DNA from: an uncultured Flavobacteriales bacterium | GTDB taxonomy: Bacteria > Bacteroidota > Bacteroidia > Flavobacteriales_C > GCA-002722245 | NCBI GenBank assembly: GCA_905182585.1 | Contig: CAJJCC010000020.1 | Location: forward strand, 1-41,093 | DNA length: 41,093 bases | Reading direction: 5' to 3' | In this document: piece after piece, positions 1 to 9,093 of the stretch | How the letters are laid out: each line of letters starts with the position of its first letter | Position numbering within the stretch: the stretch's first letter is position 1 | Made by a program: the position numbers and the translations under genes | The notes under the pieces: model-generated | The model's input: the letters and a program-made list of their open reading frames with translations, nothing else | Databases searched by the model: none | What the model was told of the DNA's origin: nothing

Positions 1-2
1 AC

Positions 3-1247
3 AATGGATATTTAAAACTGAATCTACTAGTTAGTTTATTTGGTTTCTTGGTGTGTTGCTTAATATTTGTGTTTTTTCAAGATTTCTTGGTCAGCCAAAA
101 CCAGGAAAATTCACGTATATTTTCAGAGTATTTACACTACATATTACCCTTCACGTTAAGTGTCACTTTATTCAACATTTTAAACACTTATAATAGAGGT
201 TTATACAATGCTGTAGCTGGAACTTTTTTGAAAGAACTTGTTCAGAGAGTATTTATCCTTATGGGAATTCTATTAATCGTCTTTAATCTAATTTCTTTTC
301 AGTTTTTTATTCCCATTTATTATTTGGCAACTCTTGTTCCTATAATTGGTTTATTGTGGATTCTTAACCAGAATAAGGAGTTAAAATTAAAACCTTTTAA
401 GCACAAGGTAAAAGGTGAATTCAAAAAAGAATTGATAGCTGTGAGTCTATTTGGAATTTTAAATAACGCAGGAGCAACAATAGTGACTGCAATTGACACA
501 ATTATGGTTAACGAAGAGTTGGGTGAAAATCAGGCTGGAGTTTACGCAACTGTTGCGTTATTTAGTACTGTTATTATCGCTCCATCCAGACCCTTAATTA
601 GTATTGCAACAACATTTTTAGCAGATGCATGGAAAGCCAATGATTTGAATAAGATCAAAGAATTATATGCTAAAAGCAGTATCAATCAGCTTTTATTTGG
701 GTCTTTAATATTTATAGGGATTTGGGCCAACATTGACAATATTTTCAACTTAATTCCTGATGAATTTAGCATCGGGAAAGACGTTGTTTTCTTTTTAGGG
801 TTAGGTGCATTAGCAAATATGGTAATGGGACTTAACAGCTCTATCATTGCTGTTTCTAAGTTATTTAAATGGCAAGCGTACTTCCTACTAGCCTTTACTA
901 TTTTGATAATCTTCACCAACTACCTTCTTATTCCTGAATATGGAATTATTGGAGCTGGAATAGCGAGTTTAATTTCTATCACAATTCATAATTTATTAAA
1001 ATTCATCTTTATTCTTGTTAAGTTTAAAATGCAGCCTTTTACAAAGGAAACTGTTTTAATGATTTTTATTGGGATTGGGGTATTCTTTATTCAGCAACTA
1101 ATTCCTTCGGTAAATTGGATCATCGATTTACCAGTTCGAAGTGTATTAATTACATTGATTTTTACTTTAATTGTTTATCCTTTTAAAATATCAGAAGACT
1201 TCAACAGACAAGTTGACAAACTTTTAAATCTTATTCGCAGCAAATAA
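3..1247 (+). CDS. Polysaccharide/oligosaccharide flippase (MOP superfamily, Wzx-like), 5' truncated by window
   Basis: Multi-TM hydrophobic protein. The frame is open to base 3 (NGYLKLNLLVSLFGFLVCCL...), so the TTG 'start' at 48 is internal. 'TAIDTIMVNEELGENQAGVYATV' and repeated TM segments are typical of MOP flippases. Confidence 0.75.
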   Translation, partial: NGYLKLNLLVSLFGFLVCCLIFVFFQDFLVSQNQENSRIFSEYLHYILPFTLSVTLFNILNTYNRGLYNAVAGTFLKELVQRVFILMGILLIVFNLISFQFFIPIYYLATLVPIIGLLWILNQNKELKLKPFKHKVKGEFKKELIAVSLFGILNNAGATIVTAIDTIMVNEELGENQAGVYATVALFSTVIIAPSRPLISIATTFLADAWKANDLNKIKELYAKSSINQLLFGSLIFIGIWANIDNIFNLIPDEFSIGKDVVFFLGLGALANMVMGLNSSIIAVSKLFKWQAYFLLAFTILIIFTNYLLIPEYGIIGAGIASLISITIHNLLKFIFILVKFKMQPFTKETVLMIFIGIGVFFIQQLIPSVNWIIDLPVRSVLITLIFTLIVYPFKISEDFNRQVDKLLNLIRSK

Positions 1248-1620
1248 GATTTAGGCATTATATAGTTCATGCGTCTCACCTTTTTAACGAAGTATGAAGA
1301 CAATCTTTAAATTAGCCTTTATCCTAAATTCACTTCAACATGAGTTAGTTTTCGAAAGCGAAACCTTATTTCAATAATGTGACAGTTCAACACCCTTTTC
1401 GATTATTACATAAATATATTGATTACTTAAACTAAACCTAAGCAAAGAGGGCTTAATTCAACTAGGCAATTTTACGGCACCGCCTTACTTTCTAACCTAG
1501 ACGAAAACACCATTTTAAAAGTTCTAATTAAATTAACTGCTTTATTGCTTTTCTCATAGAAGAAGACGATTTCTTTTCAAGGGTATTGGAACCTTTTATA
1601 AGTGAAAAAAAGGCTGGTTT

Positions 1621-2661
1621 TTAATCACCATCTGCATCAGAAAATGTAATATTAAAACCCAGTGTTGGGCTTATATCAATAATAAAAAGTGATCGTATTT
1701 TTTTAAAGGATAACCTTAACGCTGTTAATTTTGTTTCGTTCAAAATCAACTGACCAAATAACGGTTTAGATATTTCACTTAAAATCAGTTCAGTCTCATT
1801 AAAATAATCATCTGCTTTTTGAACTAACTCAACCTCCCCTTTTTCAATCAAATATTCCTCTAAACCAATTCCATTTACGCCATAAAAGACATTTTTAAGC
1901 GTATTAATTGTTTTATTTATTGTTTCAAAAGAAGTTTTAGATCTCCATGCTTCAAGCATTCTATCATCCATTTCTACATAATCATAATAACCAATTGGTA
2001 TTCCAATTTTATAGCGTAAAGTACTTTCACATATTACTGGTACTTGATTTAAAACTTGTCCAATTGTAGAACTTAGGCTATATCCCTTAGAACTACGGAA
2101 ATCATCAATACTGTTATCCGATATTAATTTAAACCTCTCTATACTCTTTAATACATCCTTAGATACCAAAGATAATAAGTCGTAATAAGAACCGGACTTA
2201 TCTAAATGAATTGAAAACAATAGATACTCTAAACAATATAAACCTACATTATCACTTGGCTTCGTATTCAGGAGATCAGCGTTAAGCATTTCATCATTTA
2301 AAAGTGATTTCACATCGGCAGTATCAATTGGAAATGTTGTTAAACGATAAGAAATAAATGAATTTTTTAAATCACCAATTATAAAAGGTTCAATTCCTCG
2401 CCACAGCAAAGAAGCAACTTTCCATTCAGTTTTTATCTCTTGAAGTTTACTACTCTCTTTAAATAAAGCATATTCAGTAACTAAAACATCTATACTCTTT
2501 ACTGAGCGATAAAATTCATTTATTGCGGGAAGGTAAAGACTGTCTGCCCAATTATTTATCAATGCTGTTTGATTATAGCTATCATATTCCTTTTTTTGCT
2601 TTTTACAAGCAATTACTAATACAATTATTGTTAATATAAAAACTAAAATTCTACTCTTCAT
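1621..2661 (-). CDS. Imelysin-family (peptidase M75-like) lipoprotein, divergent metal motif
   Basis: Lipoprotein signal (MKSRILVFILTIIVLVIAC). 'SLLWRGIEPFIIGDLKNSF' and 'GLYCLEYLLF' match imelysin positions. It is in a tight operon with another imelysin. Confidence 0.75.
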   Translation of the reverse strand: MKSRILVFILTIIVLVIACKKQKKEYDSYNQTALINNWADSLYLPAINEFYRSVKSIDVLVTEYALFKESSKLQEIKTEWKVASLLWRGIEPFIIGDLKNSFISYRLTTFPIDTADVKSLLNDEMLNADLLNTKPSDNVGLYCLEYLLFSIHLDKSGSYYDLLSLVSKDVLKSIERFKLISDNSIDDFRSSKGYSLSSTIGQVLNQVPVICESTLRYKIGIPIGYYDYVEMDDRMLEAWRSKTSFETINKTINTLKNVFYGVNGIGLEEYLIEKGEVELVQKADDYFNETELILSEISKPLFGQLILNETKLTALRLSFKKIRSLFIIDISPTLGFNITFSDADGD

Positions 2662-2669
2662 AACCGGCG

Positions 2670-4079
2670 CTATATAGATTCTAAAAATGTAATTAATGCT
2701 GTTCTATCTGATTTCGATAATGATTTAAATACCAACTTTATTGATTCCGCTTCTCCACCATGCCACAATATTGCTTCGGTAAGATTTCTAGCTCTTCCAT
2801 CATGTAAATAATATGTATGATTGTTCACCGTCTCTATCAAACCAATTCCCCATAAAGGTGCAGTTCTCCATTCCGATCCTGTAGCTGCAAAAACGGGCAT
2901 ATTATCTGCCAATCCCTCTCCCATGTCATGCAATAGCAAATCTGAATAAGGTTGAATTGACTGATTATTAAAATGCGGAAATATCGGATGACTTGATGTT
3001 GTCATTGTCTTATCATGACAATTAATACAACCTATATTTTTAAATAAACCTTTACCTTTTTGCACAATTTCATCATCGGAATTTCTTTGAGCAGGCACAG
3101 CAAGATTAGATACATAAAGTATTACTTTATCAAAATCTGCTGAGTCAATTTCTGGAGTCCCTCCGTTTTCTGCATTACCACAATCAATTTGCTCATCTGG
3201 GCAATTATCAATTTTATACAATGGAGTGGTAATTCCTAAATCTCTTAAAAAAGCTTTAGATGATTGTTGAATAATACTCGGCTGATCGGCTTTCCATCCA
3301 AATCGCCCTAAACTATAACGCTGATTTAAATCATCCCAAACATAATTAGCCTTTCCTGATATGCCATTTTGATCAGCATCAAATTCGTCTTCATTTGCTA
3401 ATATCTCTTCTTCAGAGATAGCTTCTAGCAACCCCAATCCAATTAACTGCCTACTTATCCTTGGACTCATCTTAATATTACCTAATGAGCCAAATTTTGG
3501 GTTTTTAACGAAGTAACTTGGTTTCCTTAAAGAATAAACTTCACCATCAGGAAATCCTCCGGACTCTTCTAAATAAGTTATTCCTAATTGACCTTCTGCT
3601 TCAACACCTAAAATAGCATCGTCTTGTAATTGACTTCCGTAAACGGGATGATGAATAGGAGACCCATCACTCTCCTCTCCTAAACTAAAACGAAGTAATA
3701 AACCAGTACCAAGTTCTCCATCAAAACTAGCGGGACGACCTCTCCCATCTTTAAAATGACAACTTGAACAATTTTTAGCATTAAAAGTTGGACCTAGTCC
3801 GTCTCTAGCTGTTGCACTAGCAGGAGCTGACACCCAATTCTTATTAAAAAATGAATTCCCAACGAAAAAGTTCAATTCATCCATACCTGTTAAACCAGGA
3901 CTTGGAAAAGAAAACGCATTTTCGGAAGAATTAATAATGGAATTATTTCCGCCCAAAAACTGATCATAGTTTACTTTATTTAGGCTTATTTCCGTCACTT
4001 CATCTTTAGTGCAACTAATAACAGTAAATGCAACTAAGTAGATACTTAGTTGCATTTTAAAGTTTAATCGTAATTTCAT
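2670..4079 (-). CDS. Di-heme oxidoreductase (DHOR / DUF1111-like putative peroxidase)
   Basis: Two CxxCH heme motifs (NCSSCHFKDGRGRP; GCINCHDK). 'GLGPTFNAKNCSSCH' and 'RTAPLWGIGLIETVNNHTYYLHDGRARNLTEAILWHGGEAE' are typical of this family. Confidence 0.9.
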   Translation of the reverse strand: MKLRLNFKMQLSIYLVAFTVISCTKDEVTEISLNKVNYDQFLGGNNSIINSSENAFSFPSPGLTGMDELNFFVGNSFFNKNWVSAPASATARDGLGPTFNAKNCSSCHFKDGRGRPASFDGELGTGLLLRFSLGEESDGSPIHHPVYGSQLQDDAILGVEAEGQLGITYLEESGGFPDGEVYSLRKPSYFVKNPKFGSLGNIKMSPRISRQLIGLGLLEAISEEEILANEDEFDADQNGISGKANYVWDDLNQRYSLGRFGWKADQPSIIQQSSKAFLRDLGITTPLYKIDNCPDEQIDCGNAENGGTPEIDSADFDKVILYVSNLAVPAQRNSDDEIVQKGKGLFKNIGCINCHDKTMTTSSHPIFPHFNNQSIQPYSDLLLHDMGEGLADNMPVFAATGSEWRTAPLWGIGLIETVNNHTYYLHDGRARNLTEAILWHGGEAESIKLVFKSLSKSDRTALITFLESI

Positions 4080-4088
4080 TTTAAACCG

Positions 4089-5267
4089 TTATTCGGGTAA
4101 CTCAACAGAAATGGTATAACCTAATGCTGCGGCTATTTCTGCTATTTTATCACCTTGATCTTGAAGTGTTAATACCGACTGCATTATTGGGCCATTTCCT
4201 CCAACAACTTCTTGAGTTAAAGCAAAATCAAATGGGATTTCAATACCTTCTACATTTTCGATTGACTCTTTTGATAAAGCCGACATTTCCGAAGCTAAAT
4301 CACCGTTAACCTCTTTTATTACATCTTCTAAAGAAGTTCCTTTTGTAACAGTCCCATCAACGCCCTCATATTCACCTACGTAAATATTTCTAATTCCTTG
4401 GGCATTTAAAATAATATCGCGGTGCGTATTATCAGAAAAACATGAATGTTCATCTTCTTGATCTTGGTTATTTAGGGCGACAAAAATTCGTTCTCCTGCT
4501 AGCTCACCTTTGCTTAATATTCCAATTCCAGTTAAGATAATTTGAAGAGCAGCGTCATTATCCATTGCTAAGAATTCTTTTCTAAAGTTATTAGTTTCTG
4601 ATGGATTCCATTCTTCCTTTAACTCCAATAATTGATCAACTAATAAATTTGCACATACTTTTAAGTACTCTCCTCTTCGAGCAGCGTTTTCGTCAGTTGA
4701 GTAATCAGTATATGAACGAGAACCAGGTGTTTTTAAGGTAACATCCGCGTCATCTTGTCCCCAGAGTAAAAACTCAATTGCATGATAACCAATTGCAACA
4801 TTTGTTTCTCCACCTTCTTCATTTGCACCTTCTAAAATAGAAGCTGAAATACTTGGGAAACTTGCTGTTCTTTCAATTATACCAGAATCTGAGGAAGCTG
4901 TGTAATCGATATACCCCTCGTCTAATGGCCATGCATTTAATAATCCTTCTGGCCCATCGGAATCATCAATTGGTCCTTCAGAAAAACGAAAAGCTTCTGT
5001 TAATCCATAAGGCTCTCGTGCTTCTTTCCATGCTGTTTTAGCCGAATTTTGTGTACTTTCTGATGGGTTTGCTACAAATGCATCAATTGCAATTTTCAAC
5101 TCTTTTGCTTCTGAATGAGCATCTGAATAGTTGGCGAAAGCAATGTTCGCATACGTTACTTTAGTCGCCGACTTTAGAGCTCCTAAATCTGTTTTATCAT
5201 CTTCTTTTTCTTTACATGATGTAAAAATGACACTCGCAATTACTACTCCCTTAATTAAATTTTTCAT
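4089..5267 (-). CDS. Imelysin-family iron-regulated lipoprotein
   Basis: Lipoprotein signal. Canonical GxHxxE motif in 'IGYHAIEFLLWGQDD', plus 'WKEAREPYGLTEAFRFSEGPID' and 'GELAGERIFVALNNQDQEDEHSCFSDNTHRD'. Confidence 0.92.
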   Translation of the reverse strand: MKNLIKGVVIASVIFTSCKEKEDDKTDLGALKSATKVTYANIAFANYSDAHSEAKELKIAIDAFVANPSESTQNSAKTAWKEAREPYGLTEAFRFSEGPIDDSDGPEGLLNAWPLDEGYIDYTASSDSGIIERTASFPSISASILEGANEEGGETNVAIGYHAIEFLLWGQDDADVTLKTPGSRSYTDYSTDENAARRGEYLKVCANLLVDQLLELKEEWNPSETNNFRKEFLAMDNDAALQIILTGIGILSKGELAGERIFVALNNQDQEDEHSCFSDNTHRDIILNAQGIRNIYVGEYEGVDGTVTKGTSLEDVIKEVNGDLASEMSALSKESIENVEGIEIPFDFALTQEVVGGNGPIMQSVLTLQDQGDKIAEIAAALGYTISVELPE

Positions 5268-5271
5268 TTGT

Positions 5272-5395
5272 TTTAGTGTCCTTTAGTTTCGAATACAAAA
5301 CTACCAAGGACACTAAATTTACCCAATACCTCGAACAGGGTAAAACGCCTATACAGCCTACCCTTTTCGAGGTATTCACTACCTTTTTAAAGGTA
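5272..5395. promoter_or_regulatory. Three consecutive inverted repeats filling the spacer upstream of the imelysin operon
   Basis: IR1 5380-5386/5389-5395 (TACCTTT..AAAGGTA). IR2 5325-5334/5367-5376 (AATACCTCGA..TCGAGGTATT) with inner arms AGGGTA/TACCCT. IR3 5272-5283/5306-5317 (TTTAGTGTCCTT..AAGGACACTAAA) with inner arms TAGTTT/AAACTA. A minus-strand Bacteroidetes-like promoter (TTG-N20-TAGTTTTG) overlaps IR3. Confidence 0.8.
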
Positions 5396-5400
5396 CTGTC

Positions 5401-6123
5401 TTACGCTCCAAAAACCTTTTTCAAAAGATCAGAAACTCTTGCTGCAGGCTCCTCTCTAATTTTTTTCTCTTCCAATGCTAAAAGTTTGAAAAGACCTTCC
5501 ATTGCTTTTTCTGTTGTATAATCTTCCAAATCAAGATTAACCTTTTTTGTTAATGGAATTTTATTATACCCAGACGCTAATGGAGACCAATACTTTGTAA
5601 TGTTAACGGTTTGTAAAGCTTTCTCTACAATCGGTCTAAATGTAGTATATAAAGAATCTTTTGTGCTTTCCTCTAAATAACTTGTAGCCGCGTTATCTTC
5701 TCCTTTTAGAATTGATAAACCATCTTTTACAGACATTGATTTAATTGCCAATAAAAACAATGGAGCCGCCTCCTTAGCTGCTTCTTCAGCGGCTCTATTT
5801 AAAACAAGTTCAAATTCATCTACCTGCTTTCCCATTCCTACTTTACGCAAACTTTTTTGCATATTCTCAGCCTCTGCTGGAAAGGGAATTCGAATTAGAT
5901 CGTTTTTATTAAAACCATCCATTACACTAGCTGACTTACCTGCATTATCTACTCCAACACTTAAGGCTTCTTTTAAGCCACTAATCACTTCATCGTTTGT
6001 TAATTTAGATGCTGTTGGTGTTTCAACTTGAGTTTTAACACTGTTTTTTAGTTTATTTAAGTTCAATTGCGCATTCACACCAGTTGAGGCAAGAATTGCT
6101 ACTCCTATTAATATTTTTTTCAT
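5401..6123 (-). CDS. DUF4197 family protein
   Basis: Signal peptide, then 'DEVISGLKEALSVGVDNAGKSASVMDGFNKNDLIRIPFPAEAENMQKSLRKVGMG', the typical DUF4197 pattern. Confidence 0.88.
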   Translation of the reverse strand: MKKILIGVAILASTGVNAQLNLNKLKNSVKTQVETPTASKLTNDEVISGLKEALSVGVDNAGKSASVMDGFNKNDLIRIPFPAEAENMQKSLRKVGMGKQVDEFELVLNRAAEEAAKEAAPLFLLAIKSMSVKDGLSILKGEDNAATSYLEESTKDSLYTTFRPIVEKALQTVNITKYWSPLASGYNKIPLTKKVNLDLEDYTTEKAMEGLFKLLALEEKKIREEPAARVSDLLKKVFGA

Positions 6124-6520
6124 TTTATGATTTTTAAAGTTTCATTCAATTACTATTCCAAAAATATGCAACTATTTCATCTAATCGAAGTAAAAAACGG
6201 GAACAGTTTTACAAATTGAAAAAAAGCTGTTAATAATTCATGACGTTGGTTTTATCAAACAACGATAAACGTTTTGTTCGATCAATAATGAATAACATAT
6301 AATTAGTGAAGCTTTTAATGGAAAATAAGGTATAAAAAGGCTTTAGAGTTACAACCTGATGCTACAATCTTGTAAAAGCGAATATCTGATTTAGATGGCA
6401 TCTAAGTATCGATGTATTTGCAAAATCAAAACTTCACAAATAATATAATAAGTTAAAAAGCTTTTGTTAATTGTATTTGTAATAAGTCACCTGAAATATA
6501 TTAAACTTTTATTCAGTAAA

Positions 6521-7381
6521 CTAGAGGGTTAATTGCTTGATTATTTCTGATATGAAATCACTTTTTAATTCTTTATTAATAACACCTAAAATTGAATCAA
6601 TTTCAGTACCTCTTCCAGAATCCAAATCTGCCCACATACTATTTACGTTTTCACTTGTAGCCTTGGCTATTTTATTCAATAAATCTTCGTATTCCGAAAA
6701 TTCACTAAACAAACCTCGTGCTAAAAAGTATGGAAAGACCTCTTTCGCTATTTTAATTAAATACATTCCAGCTTCACCATTAACAACCTCTCCATTTTTG
6801 ACTTTAAAAATTGCGGCCGTTGGATTTATAGCAGCGTTGATTGCTAATTTCTTTAAAATACTCTTTCCTATTTTTTCTTCAAATTGAATTGTAGGAAGTG
6901 TATTCTCGAAAAAAGATTGTAAAAATTCATTAGACTCCAAAATTAGGTTTCCGTTCCCTGTATTTTCAACTTTTCCAGGACCTTTCAATTTAGCTCCTTG
7001 TGTAGTTGTTCCTAAATAAATATTTTGCTCAGCATTTAAAACCGACTTAAAAAGTTCTTTTTGTCCAGATCCGTTTTGAAGAATCAAAATTGGACTTTGC
7101 CAGTTCAATTTTAAATACTCTTTAAGTGCATTTGAGTTTTTATAGCCTTTTGTTAACCAAACCACCAAATCGGGTTTTTCAGAATCTAACCAATTAGTCG
7201 TTGCAAATATGTTTTCAGCGATAACCTCACTATCGCTTTCAACTAAAATAGCTTTCTTGTTAAGCGCATTTATACCTTCGTGCCAACTTCCTAACATTGT
7301 GACATTGAAGTAATCAGAAAACCTTATTGCATATAATGTTGCTAATGCACCTGAACCAACGACAACTATCTTTTTAACCAT
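6521..7381 (-). CDS. Ketopantoate reductase-like (ApbA/PanE family) oxidoreductase
   Basis: N-terminal Rossmann 'IVVVGSGALATLYAIRFS'. 'LILQNGSGQKELF', 'GTTTQGAKLKGPGKVENTGNG' and 'KKLAINAAINPTAAI' match ApbA/PanE motifs. Confidence 0.88.
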   Translation of the reverse strand: MVKKIVVVGSGALATLYAIRFSDYFNVTMLGSWHEGINALNKKAILVESDSEVIAENIFATTNWLDSEKPDLVVWLTKGYKNSNALKEYLKLNWQSPILILQNGSGQKELFKSVLNAEQNIYLGTTTQGAKLKGPGKVENTGNGNLILESNEFLQSFFENTLPTIQFEEKIGKSILKKLAINAAINPTAAIFKVKNGEVVNGEAGMYLIKIAKEVFPYFLARGLFSEFSEYEDLLNKIAKATSENVNSMWADLDSGRGTEIDSILGVINKELKSDFISEIIKQLTL

Positions 7382-7485
7382 TTGATCTTCAATAACTTTG
7401 ATTTAACATAAAGATAAGGCCTTTTCATGATGAATATTTACGCTTCAGTTTTATTTTCGCACATTTGAACAGTTAAATAAATCGT

Positions 7486-7501
7486 TTTAGCAATTGCTAA
7501 A
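7486..7501. promoter_or_regulatory. 16-bp perfect palindrome TTTAGCAATTGCTAAA upstream of the panE-like gene
   Basis: Exactly self-complementary, in the spacer about 105 bp from the minus-strand start codon. Confidence 0.5.
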
Positions 7502-7580
7502 GCAATGAAGACCTCAACTAATCTATCTTTATATTTGTTAGAACGGACTGATATACAATCTGATATAACAAAATGATTAT

Positions 7581-7613
7581 AAAGCCTCGAGAAATCGGGG
7601 CTTTGGTGTTTTT
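7581..7613 (+). terminator. Intrinsic terminator-like hairpin
   Basis: AAAGCCTCGA-GAAA-TCGGGGCTTT: 10-bp stem with one G-U, GAAA loop, followed by GGTGTTTTT. No annotated plus-strand gene lies upstream. Confidence 0.7.
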
Positions 7614-8309
7614 AACAATTTTTCTTAGCTATTGTCCATTCACTCCAAATAATCGTTAAAGCGTTGATTAAAATGAAAACCTTTTCACCAGCACTCCTTT
7701 TTATACCCAGTAATGATTTAGGTAAAAAGAGTAATAATCAAAAATCATTATTATTGATAGCAAAACAATAGTATTGCTAAAGGGAATCCAAGTATGAACA
7801 ATATTATCTCATTAATGATTAGGGTTATAAAGAATAACACCTGTGGTAAATGGAACTAAAAACGCGAATAGAAAAAAGGTTATTCAAAAAGAACTTACTG
7901 AACTAAGAAAAAGTGGCTAATAAAAAGCCATTACCAACGAACCGTATGGGGAAATTGATGAAAACTTTTAATAAGATTCTTTTTGAAACAACCTTTAAAA
8001 AAATAGGATGAAATACGATTTTTACTCAAAACGTTAATGACAATGACAAAATTCTAATTAATAAACCTCATTGGATAAGACGGATTTTGTATTCGATTTA
8101 CTTTATAATTCACTAACATTTAATCTTATTTGAGAAGTTCTAATTAAACATATTTGGCGCTTTCACGAAATACGTAATAGATTTAACTAATAATAGAACT
8201 TAAATAATACAACCGTTTCCTATTGTTTGTATTACTAAGTCGTTATATCTTTATAGAAGAGTTCTTGAACACTCAAACTTTAGGATAGAAAAGTAAAACC
8301 CTAATAACG

Positions 8310-9092
8310 ATGCTAAAAATGATTATCAACCAAGAGGAAGCTAAATTAATCCCTAAATTTAGTTCCTATCATATTAGTGAATCAGGACGTGTTTACAGAA
8401 CAAGTTCGCCAAAGAAAAAAATCAAGTCCGAAAAAAACGAGAATTACTTAAAAGAAATAAAATTACATTTTAAAAAAAATAATATTTCATCTCACGGAAG
8501 GGTAAGCTTAGTTGATGATAAAGGGAAACTTCAAAATTTATGTGCAGGTCTATTAGTTGCCATAACTTTTAAACTAAAAGATACTAATTCAAAAATCACC
8601 AATAAAGATATTAGTTATAAAGACGGTAATAGACATAACCTTCATTTATCTAATTTGATATTTGTTGATAAAACGTATCCCAACAGTAAGTTAAAAACTG
8701 ACCAAATTAAATTAATAAAAAATCTCATAAAAAAAGGAGATTCATTAAGAAAAATAAGTTCGCTTTTTACTGTTTCTGAAATGCAAATAAACAGAATAAA
8801 AACTGGAGAAAATTGGGGTAATGGCAAAAGAAAAATCAAAGCGCCTTTAGCACCGTTTATAATTGAAGACGGTCCTATGAGGAAGTATATTGCTACTTTT
8901 GAAAGTCAGAAATTAAACTTAAAAATAAAGAAGCCGTTCATCATTAAAAGAAACCCTGAAAATCCCACAGAAAATATAATTCAGGGAATAGTAAAAGGGT
9001 TTAAACTTTCACGAACACACACTAATATAACTAGAGCAAAAAAAAGTGTAGAAAGATTAAATGACTTTTTTTTTCAAAACATAACTAAATAG
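8310..9092 (+). CDS. NUMOD4/HNH homing-endonuclease-like protein with degenerate HNH motif and an HTH-like segment
   Basis: 'IPKFSSYHISESGRVYRTSS' resembles NUMOD4. 'ISYKDGNRHNLHLSNLIFVDKTYPNS' aligns by eye with 'vNHIDGnk.NN..~NLewvt..eN'. 'KLKTDQIKLIKNLIKKGDSLRKISSLFTVSEMQINRIKTGENW' resembles the HTH repeat of such proteins. Confidence 0.65.
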   Translation: MLKMIINQEEAKLIPKFSSYHISESGRVYRTSSPKKKIKSEKNENYLKEIKLHFKKNNISSHGRVSLVDDKGKLQNLCAGLLVAITFKLKDTNSKITNKDISYKDGNRHNLHLSNLIFVDKTYPNSKLKTDQIKLIKNLIKKGDSLRKISSLFTVSEMQINRIKTGENWGNGKRKIKAPLAPFIIEDGPMRKYIATFESQKLNLKIKKPFIIKRNPENPTENIIQGIVKGFKLSRTHTNITRAKKSVERLNDFFFQNITK

Positions 9093-9093
9093 A

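Noticed and set aside
48-50. TTG start of the flippase ORF
   Set aside because: The frame is open to the window edge with continuing hydrophobic TM residues, so the gene is truncated rather than starting here.
5276-5521. Plus-strand 81-aa ORF across the inverted-repeat spacer
   Set aside because: It reads through the dyads and antisense to DUF4197, has no recognisable protein features, and is likely spurious.
6537-6887. Plus-strand 116-aa ORF antisense to the panE-like gene
   Set aside because: Fully inside a well-supported CDS on the other strand; no motif.
7621-8309. Possible decayed gene or CRISPR-like repeats in the spacer before the HNH-like ORF
   Set aside because: I could find no regularly spaced repeats and no convincing protein fragment by eye; BLASTX would be needed to decide.
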